Source: Favolaschia claudopus
Lineage: Eukaryota > Basidiomycota > Agaricomycetes > Agaricales > Mycenaceae
Length of the DNA: 64,000 bases
Assembly: GCA_037176885.1 (NCBI GenBank)
Contig: JAWWNJ010000022.1
Span: forward strand, 558,001-622,000
Direction: 5' to 3'
A program made the translations under genes and the position numbers. Below, in pieces: positions 54,604 to 64,000 of this stretch. Numbering within the stretch: position 1 is the stretch's first letter; each line of letters begins with the position of its first letter. Below the pieces are notes generated by a model. That model saw nothing but the letters and a program-made list of their open reading frames with translations, was not told the DNA's origin and did no database searches.

Positions 54604-56275
54604 CTACCAGGCCGCAAGAGCCAAACTCACCGGTCCCCTCGTCGAACGTGCAGACTGTGCTTGAATCGACCTATTGACTTCACTCCACAAAGCATCCGTC
54701 CTGCTCGCCTGTTGTCGGAGCTCTCGTGAGACCAGCTGCGTGGGCACCGGCATGACACACCAGAGCGAAGGAAATGTCCTCGACAGATATGTCGCAACCG
54801 GAGCCGGTTCAACAATAATCGAGTCTTCCACGCCTAACTGAGAGAGTGCTGACTGGGTGATCGGCCCCAAGCCCAAGTCGCGGTCGTCATCCGCGGGGAT
54901 GACAGACGCATCGAATGCAATCTGAAGCTCTGTGAGGAAGCGGCAATGCTTTGCGAAGGAGCGCAGGCCACGAAGGGTCACACGCGAAGGACCAGAACGG
55001 AAACCGCTACTATGCAGCTCTAGAGATCGCACTTGCGGCCAGGCGCGGGCGAGTGCGTCTATGCCGTCGTCGTCTAGGTCGAATCCTGCTGAAGGAAATA
55101 TCACTACATCGCGGAGGGAGTGGAACGCGAAGAGGGGGCGCAGAGTGTCGATTTTGAGGGCGTCGCCAGCCATAGGAGCAACTAGCAGGGCGCTATTTGC
55201 GACATTGAAACGGAGTCGGGTCAAAGTAGTGTGGTTGCAGTGGACCGCAAGTGCGGGAAAGAGATTCTCGGCATCTGCTGCGACGATGGCTCTGCTGGAA
55301 GAGTAGGAAATGCTTTCGAGTGTCCAACTATCCCTCATGCCCAGCCATCGCGCCATGAACTGAGTGGAATCATGCTTGAGACTCAGGTTCAGGAGAGCAG
55401 GAAATGGGATCATCCGGTGGGCAATGGAGGCGAAGTTGGGCACGAAATTCAGAGCCTCGCGGAGCGTAAGTGACAGCAGACTGGGGAGTTGAACCAGGTG
55501 TTCGAAAGCGCTCTCGGAGATTATTCTCTGAATGGAAAGCTGGCGGACGTGCTGCAGGTTTGAAACCATTGTGGAGCTTGCCCGATCCCGATGCGCGGTA
55601 TCTAGCCAACCCTCCACAAAAAGGTTTACCCTGGTTAGCCGAGGGCAGTGTTCCGGAATAAGCGCGAGAAGCGCGAGGTGCGGATATGTGGTAGGGACGA
55701 CAAAGAGGTCGAGAGTTGCGAGCGAAGAGCTCAGAAAGAGGCGCGCGTACGAGAACCACGGTCCGCTCGTGGTTTGCCAGCGTAGCATCCGTAGATTGGG
55801 GAATAAAGGCACGGAATCGGGAGGCCTTGCCATAGAGAGCATGTCGAATACGGGAGACCATTTGTCGTCTCCTGATTCATGTAGCTCGTCAGATACTAAA
55901 AGGCTCTTGACGCGGAATGCGTAGAAATTGAAACGATTCCAGTCGCTTGGCTCTATAGCCCGCCGAGCCGTCTGGAAGATGAACACGTATTGTTCAATTG
56001 CAGCTCAGAAATCTAGTAAGATTTGTCTATAATTCGCGTACCACGCTGATTTCGGTGGGATTTCTGGAACGGACAATTTCCCATAAATCTGAAGGCATGC
56101 AGGAGAGAAGATTCACGAGCATGCTTTCGTAGGTGCCCGAAAGCCATAACTGATCCAGCGCTGGCCCGGTGAGAGAACGACAGACCAGAGCGACGGAGTA
56201 CAAAGTTGGACGGTGGGCAGGAAGTGCGGCGCAGATAGCCTCCAGTAGCTCGAGGATCTCGAGCGCACGATGCAT
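54604..56275 (-). CDS. F-box-like protein, agaric type
   Basis: Two exons, 56275-56042 and 55971-54604, give 533 residues. The N-terminus (HRALEILELLEAICAALP, then YSVALVCRSLTGPALDQLW) is the shortened F-box of a large agaric family, normally followed, as here, by a DLW element and PSDWNRFNFYAFRVKSL. The rest is leucine-rich (SLPSLLSLTLREALNF-like stretches, SLRDVVIF, VRSLELHSSGFRSG). Probable substrate adaptor of an SCF ubiquitin ligase. The single intron joins TEISV to TARRAIEPSDW in frame. Confidence 0.85.
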
Positions 56276-56472
56276 TTAGACCCGAGCTTCGTGGAAAGAG
56301 TTAAAGAGAGTTTCAAAAAATCTGGATACGTAGCAACAACGCGTCGGTTCCCACGCGCCACGTGGCTCTCTTCCTTTCTTCTTAACAGTGAACACGACGA
56401 GGACGACGGGAAGCCTGGGCGTTTGGCGTAGCTATCGCCGGCTGTAGTTGATACACGGGGGAGATCTGCTCG

Positions 56473-58562
56473 ATGCCTCCGAAACCGAAGGTTCTACAGA
56501 CGAAGAAAACACTAAAGTTAAAGGTGCATCGAGTCTCTCCCGGCACGGACAGTGAGTGGCAAGAGCTGAAAGAAGAGATTTCTTGGCTCGTAGGCATATC
56601 GCATACCCGAGGGTCAACACTACTTGCTATTACAAAACCCTTGGCCCTTTGAAGATACTGTATCCACGGCCCGAACACCTCAGACCCATGTAAATGCTGT
56701 TATATGCTGGCTTTGTTGTATGCTCGGCGACCTATGTGACATCAACATGCGTCCAAGCGACATACGAATTTTCTATCAATCCACTGTGAGTTGCCTTTTT
56801 TTCGATCCCTGTATCTGATGAAAAAGTTTTCAGCATCGAGACCTGATTGCAGAGATAAGCGCGAACTTGCCCGAATTTCCTGGTCAAGTTTTAGGCGCTC
56901 ACCATTCCTCTGCTTTCCTGGTTCCGCAATATGCTGGCCGTGTAGATTGTATGGCCGTTGTATACGAATACGATTACGTTCGGTTCAATTCCCCAGAGAA
57001 GACGAGTAAGCATTCAGGAGGACTTGGAGCTCGGAACCTCGACATCAATTGAATTTTCGTCTAGATTGGACGAGTTACGTGGCCTCAGTAGCCACTGTGC
57101 CTCTTGATTTTGCTGTAAAACACGAAGCTATGAATTTCCCGTACCCATCGCCTTCCCCGACGGACGCTCGGCCGCACAAGTTTGCAAAATCACTTCCGAC
57201 GCGTCTGAGGCTAGGACACCCGGATTGCCCGCCGCAAGTTCCGCAAGCTCAAGAGCCCCCAGCAGCTCCATCTAATGTTGCCGGCCCCTCTCAGCCAAAC
57301 GCGCTAGAGCAAAACGACAGGCGAGATCGTTCTGCTGTTCCTCCTGATGATCATCCACACGCCTCTTCTTCGGCGGCACGCCCATCCTCCTCTTCACCTT
57401 CACCGCCGCCTCCGGAACAGCATCCTCGATCAGAGGTGTGTGCCGCTCTACCGTCTGCCCTGTGATTTCACTGAACCACTTACGCCCGGACCATAGTTTG
57501 CGTTCACGCCTTACGAGCGACCGTCTCACTTTCCGACTGGAGAGGTTCAACATGCGAATACCACTGACCCACAGCGCACAAAGCGAGATCCCTACGAAGA
57601 AGGTTTGCTCCCACTGTTTACCTCGTCAAACGCATCACTGACTTGATCGCTCCAGAGGCAGACGCCGAAGAAGTCCTTCGAGACACTGTCGAGTCTATTC
57701 CGCTTAGCGGAGGCGTCAAGATAGAGGCAGAGAACGTTCACCGCAAGCTCGAGGCTGGCGGCATCAAGGAGGAAGGGTACGATCCGTCGCCGGAACTTAG
57801 GAATATTTTCGCCCAGGGGCAGAAAGCGAGCATCGAAAGGAAAGGGTCGGAGCGGTCGCCGCGCGACAGTCCCCTCCATGAGCGCGTCAAGATGGAGGAC
57901 GGTATCAAGAAGGAGGAGGAATATGTTCCGTCAGCGGAGTGGCAAGCTAGTTATCAGCAGAGAGATCAACGAATGGCTTCGGCGCGCGACACACCACCAC
58001 AAGTACGGGTCAAGTTAGAAGGAAGGGACATGCCTCTCGATGTGCCGATGTCGAATGCGCCAGCAGATAGATTCGGGTCACGAGTGTCGGTCAAGAAAGA
58101 GCAGGAATCGGAATGTAGGTAACTTATGTCCTACGTATTTCGTTTGCTTACGATTCCTCTAGGGAATAGTCGCCAGCCCTCGGCCTCGGCTTATCCACGC
58201 CAACCCGAGTATGCTTCTAGGTCTTCGTCTGGTGTCAAACAAGAATACCGTGAACCCAACTATCTGGATAGAGGTGCATCATGAAGTTGAACTTGATATA
58301 TTTCTTCTGACGCAGTGGCATTTTCGCAGGTCCGGGTTCAGATTCTGAATCTCGCCATATCAAGTCCGAATTTGAGTATCAGCGGAATCGTGGTTAGCTT
58401 GGCTAAATGTATGATATAATCCTTTCCGTACTGACTAACCACTTCTTAACAGGACCAAGCAGAGTGCCAAACTCTCCTTCGTATTTTCCTAGGTACGAGG
58501 ACTTGGAGAAAGTCCACCCACGGGAACACGCACTCAGGCGCGAAGGCAATCTTCATTTTTGA
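56473..58562 (+). CDS. Unknown protein with an array of SUMO-consensus motifs
   Basis: Nine exons: 56473-56523, 56594-56785, 56834-57005, 57065-57435, 57497-57602, 57656-58114, 58163-58273, 58330-58392 and 58453-58562. They give 544 residues in frame. The N-terminal half (NPWPFEDTVSTA, NMRPSDIRIFYQST, AGRVDCMAVVYEYDYVRF) looks folded but matches no family I know. A Pro/Ser-rich linker follows. The C-terminal half is charged and disordered-looking and carries eight psi-K-x-E tetrapeptides: VKIE, IKEE, VKME, IKKE, VKLE, VKKE, VKQE and IKSE, several followed by acidic residues. This is the consensus for SUMO attachment by Ubc9. A nuclear scaffold or regulator that is heavily SUMOylated is the inference. 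The first junction (56523/56594) uses a weaker donor. Confidence 0.75.
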
Positions 58563-59385
58563 TCCAGCAACGCTACATACAACTTACGCATGATTCAACT
58601 CAGACAATGATTCAAATTATTCCCGGAACATGAGCAGAACATACAGTCCTGTACGGTTTCTCTGTGACTTGGATTCATCTGGCATCTGAACGGATAAATC
58701 ATTCTCATATAGCCTCCCCCATCCGTTAAGCGAGAACGCGATCGGGATAACGGTACATACGTTTCCACAGTTCTAGTCGAACATGATTTAACTCAAAATT
58801 AGATGATCATCGCTATTCCCGACCCTCTGAACCGCCTGTAAAGCGGGAGAGAGTTGAGTCTCGGGCTCCTGATAACAGGGCAACGTCGTTCATTCGTACT
58901 CTGGATCCGCGAGTTCGACTAGTCAAAAGAGGTGTGTATGTTAATGGGCCATTTTTCGAGTGTTGATGTTGATCGTTTGTCAAGAGGGTGAATGAAGCGT
59001 AGAAGATATGTATTGACATTGCCTTGCAGTCGGAGATCTTAAGGAGCATTGCTATGCGCGGACCGTCGAGCAGTTGGCAGCAGATCTTGAACGCTTACTT
59101 AGAATCATTGTGTTTCCAAATTCCCATTATTTATTGAACCGCGATCAGATTGCTACAGCTTTTATCCCGCTCATCCTCTTTTCAATGACATCAATGGCAC
59201 CTTGTTTTGTTTTGCAGCTAACAGTCAGAATTTTGAATGACTGTGCCGGTGTCGGAAGGCTGAAGCTGCAACGCTGCTGCATCGCACCCTTCTGATGCCA
59301 TCTGATGTTCGCGTCCTTTGTCCTTTTTTTCCCTTTCCCACAGTCCCCAACTCAACCCGACTTCAGTAGAACAGCGACTAGGTCA
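58563..59385. other. Intergenic region, no gene seen
   Basis: AT-rich near 58570-58800. Short open frames only. It should contain the promoter of the following F-box gene; an alternative in-frame ATG at 59305 would extend that protein by 27 residues. Confidence 0.45.
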
Positions 59386-61238
59386 ATGAGCTTGAACTCG
59401 CCGCTAATATCTGCACTTGTCCCCGACAGTACTTTCTTCCCTGCCCCAGCAGCGGTGTCGCCAGATCAGCCTCAAGCTAGAGGCATCTCGGTACAGCTGG
59501 CAACCGCTCCGAGGTGGGTCCGTTTCTCGTCGACTCGGTCCACCAGCTGACAAGATAATGATTCAGCCAGGCTGCCACCACTGCTACTGAACTACTTCGG
59601 AATCACCATGCTAAACTGGCGGTTCGTATTGCAGAGATTGATTTGGAGCTGGAAGCTATTGAAGCGATGGAGGAAGCAGTAAGAGCGGACGCTATCCAAT
59701 CCATGATCGCCCTGATCGAGCGGCAGTGGCTCATTCATGAATCGCCCGATGCGCCGCAAGATGACAAGAGGCGTCGTCGGAGGGTCAATAAGAGTCTAAA
59801 GTGGAAGCAGCAAACGGGCGAGCATAAAAAGGCGACCGAGACTTCACTAACCGCTCTCCAAGTTCGTGCCAGAAACCTCAGGCATGAGCGTATGGTGTGC
59901 ACTTATATCATCACGCCCGAGGCGTTTCATGCATCTCGCATTCGACGCCTACCTGACGATATACTGACCGAAATCTTCAAGCTCGCTGGAGCGATGCCCG
60001 GACAAGCTATTCGCGTAGGGACTGGAATCAAGTGGGTGTTGATTCAAGTTTGCTCTCGCTGGCGAAGCGTCGTGTGCGCGTATCCGCTCTTCTGGTCGTG
60101 CTTCGCGGTGACGCTCTCCGGGAAAGGCGTTGGCGGCTCTGTCGAGATCCTGAGGGTTCATCTTGAGCGCTGCAAAGGGGCACCGGTGTCTGCAGCCGTT
60201 ATAGACGATCTGCTTGACGGCGACCAGTTTGAGATTCCGATGATGAAGATAGAGGTGCTCGGTGAGCACGCAGAGCAGATCGATGATCTCCGCCTTCTCG
60301 GGGCGGGCACGTTTTTTAGGTCCAGGCCTCCGCTTGCGGTTTTCAAGGACCGTCTCCTTTGTCTCGAGGTCCTCGAGCTCGGCGAATGTGATATCCCGCC
60401 CGATGTCTTTCTCCATGCGCCGCGCCTTCGTACCCTGATACTCCCCAGCAGCATCGAGCTTCTCTACATAAAACACAAATTACCCTTGGGTCAGATACAG
60501 TCGGTCAAGTTCCGTACCTCTACGAGTGGATTCAATCTCGGTCCGCTACGGGAGAACTTGACTTCGATGGTCAGCTTCCAGAAACGGGATTCCCGCCCAA
60601 TCGGCGTACCTGGGTCGCCCCCTCCCTTGGCTAGCCTCCGAACTTGGCGAGTCAACTTCGGAGAACCTCGACAGTCTGCATTCGGGCAGCTCCAACCTCA
60701 ACTACCGTTCCAGCACCCGTCGTATTTCTTTTTCTCGCGGTTTCGTACCCCGGCCCTCCGCGAATTATACGCGAAGTACCTACCACGGGTGGAGGGGTTA
60801 CTCGATTTACTGCAGAATTCGGCGTGCATGCTCACGTCGTTGGTGTTAAAGAAACCCCGGATCTACACCAACGAGTTGATGCGGCTTCTCGAAAGCGTTC
60901 CAGGGCTTCAGACTCTGAAAATCATACTCGGCCCTTGTGATATCCTTACGGACGAATTCTTCAGCGCGCTTGTGGTGCGGACAGACTTGAATCATCGGAA
61001 TCTGCTTCCGGTATTAACAGAGCTGTTTGTGGAGGGAGAGTACCAGTTCTCGACGAGTTTTCTTCTTGCGATGTTGGAAAGTCGTACTTGTTCTTCCGCG
61101 CCCGTTATGATGCGCCTGGAAAGGGTGGATATCAGTTTGCAGGATAGAGTCATCACGGCGGACGATGTTTACTTTCTAACCGACATTCAGCACTGTACCG
61201 TGCGTATAAGCACTATAGGTGCTTGGATTTCTACCTAG
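59386..61238 (+). CDS. F-box protein with coiled-coil lead
   Basis: Two exons, 59386-59513 and 59567-61238, give 599 residues. After a short Ser/Pro-rich start, a helical coiled-coil region (RIAEIDLELEAIEAMEEAVR) precedes the F-box: IRRLPDDILTEIFKLAG, then WVLIQVCSRWRSVVCAYPLFW. The C-terminal 400 residues contain irregular leucine-rich repeats (LEVLELGECDIP, LRTLILPSS, LLESVPGLQTLKIIL). This is the standard build of agaric F-box proteins, which present substrates to SCF ubiquitin ligases. The intron (GTGGGT...TTCAG) joins APS to QAATTATELL. Confidence 0.87.
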
Positions 61239-62277
61239 TGCTAAGTACATCAAACGGCGTAGGTGCGCCAAGGCATCGCGCAGAATTACTTACTGGAATA
61301 CCATTGTCGCTTTCAAATTTTCGAATAATATGTGGTTTTCCGCGGGTTTGAGAGCCCACTTCATTTTTCATGTTTGAAGGTTGCCATCACTAAGGTTTCG
61401 CACGGTTCAAAGAAGTCTTCACCTACCTGCTGAGCGGTCTGTGATTGAAGCATGCAACACTACTTCCGGCTACACTCATGGCAGCATCTCTGGCAATCTC
61501 TACCCGACTTCGACCGTTGGTTGAATTGTTGTGTTGAATTCCGGCATAGTCGAATAACCGATGTCGAACATATCAAAAGCTCATGCAAACACTCGCTGGT
61601 CCGTGCGCTTGAACCTCGGTATAAAACCTTCGCCTCATCCTCTGTGCAACTCATACTTACCTTGATGGCACAGGCCCCTTCACCTACCTGGGTCTGTGGG
61701 CCGTGGGAACACTCCATAGCACGGCGACCCTGTCCATACAGAGTGCGCCTGCGGCTTGTATGTGCTTAGGTGCATGCACCGTCGAAATATTTCCCTGTCC
61801 CACCACGGCCACTCGGCTGGGTGGGCCTTTTTTTATGAAGTTCTGACGTGATAACCCTAACCTTAATTTGATTTTGAAATATATCGCTTTGACCTTCCGC
61901 ATGTGGTGATCCCAATCGATTGATGACTGCAACATCTTTTGCCGTTGAATTGAATGTCTCATAGCGTTGCCGCGTTAACTGAGGGACCAGTCAATTCAAC
62001 ACTTTAACACAGCCAGACAAAATAAGCTTAAAGTACCGTCCGTGCACGATGCGTGAAATAGCATTCACTCCTTGCCAACTCCTTGCTATAGCTACATTCA
62101 GATTCCCTCCCTCACTTTGACGGCATGAATCCCACTGTTCCCTGATGAAGCATAGCACGTTGATCGCACGGCGATTCCTCAAATATATAAATTCGAGAAA
62201 AAGTACTTACCATTGAATTGAACTATTACTTGGCAATTGGCCTGGCACGGATAAACGGCCTAGAGAGTAGTCTCCGG
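61239..62277. other. No supported gene
   Basis: 3' flank of the F-box gene, then low-information sequence. The 105-codon frame at 61452-61769 has no recognisable feature. Confidence 0.45.
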
Positions 62278-62677
62278 GCTAGCTAAGTGGCTAGGAAATT
62301 CAAATCAAATAAATCTCTGGGGAGAGGAGCCTCAGAAACTTTGGTTTCCGAGATCTCTGTGAGTGAGGCTTCCGGATGAGCACTAACCCTAGTGTCAACC
62401 AGAAACCAAGACTCAGGGTGTGGTGGGTGGGCCGAGAAAGTGTCGAGAGAGCGGAAGGCAAGAGAGACGATCAATCATCAGTGATCGGCGTCTTTCCTTC
62501 ACGCTCTCTTAGCTAGCCGGCTATGTGCTCTGGCTCGCGGTGCTCGCTTGGAGCACACGCTGTCAGCTAGCTAAGTGGCTAGGAAATTCAAATCAAATAA
62601 ATCTCTGGGGAGAGGAGCCTCAGAAACTTTGGTTTCCGAGATCTCTGTGAGTGAGGCTTCCGGATGAGCACTAACCC
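62278..62677. repeat. Direct repeat of 112 bases, 288 bases apart
   Basis: 62278-62389 and 62566-62677 are identical, starting GCTAGCTAAGTGGCTAGGAA and ending CACTAACCC. The spacer contains further GCTAGC/TAGCTAG palindromes. This could be a pair of short LTR-like ends or a local duplication; no internal coding region separates them. Confidence 0.75.
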
Positions 62678-62769
62678 ACAAACACAGGGAACGCAGAGAC
62701 CGGACAGGCGGAATCCGAGAAGACGACTCCCCCAACCCAAAGAGATTTCGGTAGATGGAACATTAGATT

Positions 62770-64000
62770 AGAGAATCACGACGGGACGTGGTGCAAAGGT
62801 AGAACACCGATACTCCGAGACAATGAAGATGTTCAAAGAAGTTGGCTTGTGAATATAAGAGTTCATACCATTCAAACGTCCAAAAAGAAAGGAACGAGAG
62901 CGATAAAGGTCACGGGAATTGTATGAAGACTCGCCAAGTCGAGCCGGCCCAGGATGCGGAAGGACAAAGATTGAGTAAAGATTTGAGGGAATGTCAAACC
63001 CGTAGTAACCAGTCCGACGAGGGCAATTTAGCAAAAATTCGAAGCGGTTGCACGGGTAGGGCAAAGATGTAGGATACGAGCAAGAAATCTGGAATAACCA
63101 AGAGAGCGAAAGAGTTGACAAAAATGCAGAGGTAAATGGCGAGGGACTGATATTTGTTTTGAATTCTGCCCCGATGCGTTGAAATAAGAAACTAAGCGGA
63201 GAACGCCGAAACAAGGCACGAATCCAAGAAAGACATGCGCCGAATTGGATGAAATAAATAAGTAGTCCACCGATGAAAGGTTACAATATATTAATATGTC
63301 CCAGAGTGATTGCAGAAGAACGCAGAAGCGCTCGCAAATTAAGCGAACTACGCGAGTAATCCGGACGCGGAGAATTAGCACACCGTCAAGCGAACGGTCA
63401 CAATGCCAGATTAGCGAATAAAGAATGAAAACCATTGAATTGAGAGAAAATATGGGGTAAAACTTGCAATTCGGGAAGCCAAATCGGCGGGTGACACGCA
63501 ACTTGCGCTATGAAGAGTCGAAATGATTGCGGAGAAGAGCTACCTCCAGAAATTTGAAAGAACCAGATCCACGGGACAATGTACCGCTGGGGTAGTGTTT
63601 GTTGAATGAACAGCCAAAAGAAATTCGCCGAGAAGGCTGAAACAATACACGAAGCAAAGTCCACGAGGGATATGTGCCAAATCAGATGAGTAAGATAGTT
63701 CACCAATGAATCGGTGAAATGTGTCCCAAATTGGGTGCAAAGGGCAGAGTGCTAGCAAATTAGCTGAGTTGCGCGCCGACTTGATAGTGGAAGCTTTGGA
63801 AACCCATTGGAAACAGAGAAATAGTACTGTAGTACACCCTCCGGATTAAAGGGTTACAATGCCAAATTAGCGAATAATGAATCAAGCGCAGTTGAATTTA
63901 CGAGCAGATAGGCCAAACCGGCCATTAGAGAAGCCAAATCGGCTGAAATGAACAATCCACCGCCGAATTGGACGGGTAAAATTGTCTGATAGGTCAAATA
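62770..64000. repeat. Diverged repetitive sequence running off the window
   Basis: Several segments recur about 430-460 bases apart: TACAATGCCAGATTAGCGAA at about 63398 and TACAATGCCAAATTAGCGAA at about 63856; GCTCGCAAATTAAGC at 63331 and GCTAGCAAATTAGC at 63752; and GCCAAATCGGC twice. Copies are diverged with indels. Minus-strand frames here are open but Ser/Phe/Leu-rich and not convincing. Likely part of an old transposable element or satellite. Confidence 0.5.

Noticed and set aside
62278..62677. Classical LTR retrotransposon
   Set aside because: Only 288 bases separate the repeat starts, with no coding region, primer-binding site or polypurine tract visible.
1..64000. CRISPR arrays, bacterial operons, riboswitches or ribosomal RNA
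   Set aside because: None seen; the gene structure with spliceosomal introns is eukaryotic and nuclear.

Overview
This window is a piece of nuclear DNA from a filamentous fungus, most likely a mushroom-forming basidiomycete (Agaricomycetes). The basis is a dense layout on both strands, coding exons split by many 50-75 base GT-AG introns with GTRNGT-like donors and CTGAC-like branch points, and protein families typical of agaric genomes: seven F-box proteins or F-box relics, a fungal BTB protein, an NmrA-like reductase, a Zn2Cys6 regulator with a VPRGRPRK tail, an Egh16-like secreted protein and a MYND protein. Exon structures were worked out by hand. Where exon lengths sum to whole codons and the spliced protein matches a known family or an in-window paralog, the model is given with higher confidence.

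Layout. 1-3.2 kb is gene-poor and holds repeats, including one arm of an inverted segmental duplication whose other arm lies at 16.1-16.7 kb. 3.4-14.1 kb is gene-dense: an F-box protein with a membrane hairpin, a large nucleotidyltransferase-like protein, a small unknown protein divergent from an acidic protein with a CsbD-like tail, an F-box/LRR protein, a 2OG-Fe(II) oxygenase-like protein and an NmrA-like protein. 17-28 kb is an accessory, duplication-rich zone: a Ser/Pro-rich orphan gene and its decayed copy, a possible 600 bp terminal-inverted-repeat element, tRNA-arm-like repeats, an internally duplicated ARM-repeat gene, a frameshifted F-box gene and a two-module gene built by exon duplication. 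28.4-28.9 kb is a clear MITE.

30-45.8 kb holds a C2H2 zinc finger gene, a second Ser/Pro-rich orphan gene, a 14-exon NCS2 purine/uracil permease, a multi-exon F-box protein, a Zn2Cys6 transcription factor, an F-box paralog with a nonsense codon, and a BTB protein. 45.8-48.6 kb has no gene I can support. 48.6-61.2 kb holds a secreted cysteine-rich protein, a MYND protein, a Shp1/p47-type Cdc48 cofactor, an F-box protein, a protein carrying eight SUMO-consensus motifs, and another F-box protein. 61.2-64 kb is repeat-rich and gene-free.

There is no biosynthetic cluster or operon. The shared theme is ubiquitin and SUMO biology: the F-box genes and the BTB gene are candidate E3 ligase adaptors, the Shp1-like protein is a candidate Cdc48 adaptor, and the psi-K-x-E protein is a candidate SUMO target. 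That functional link is inference from co-location only.
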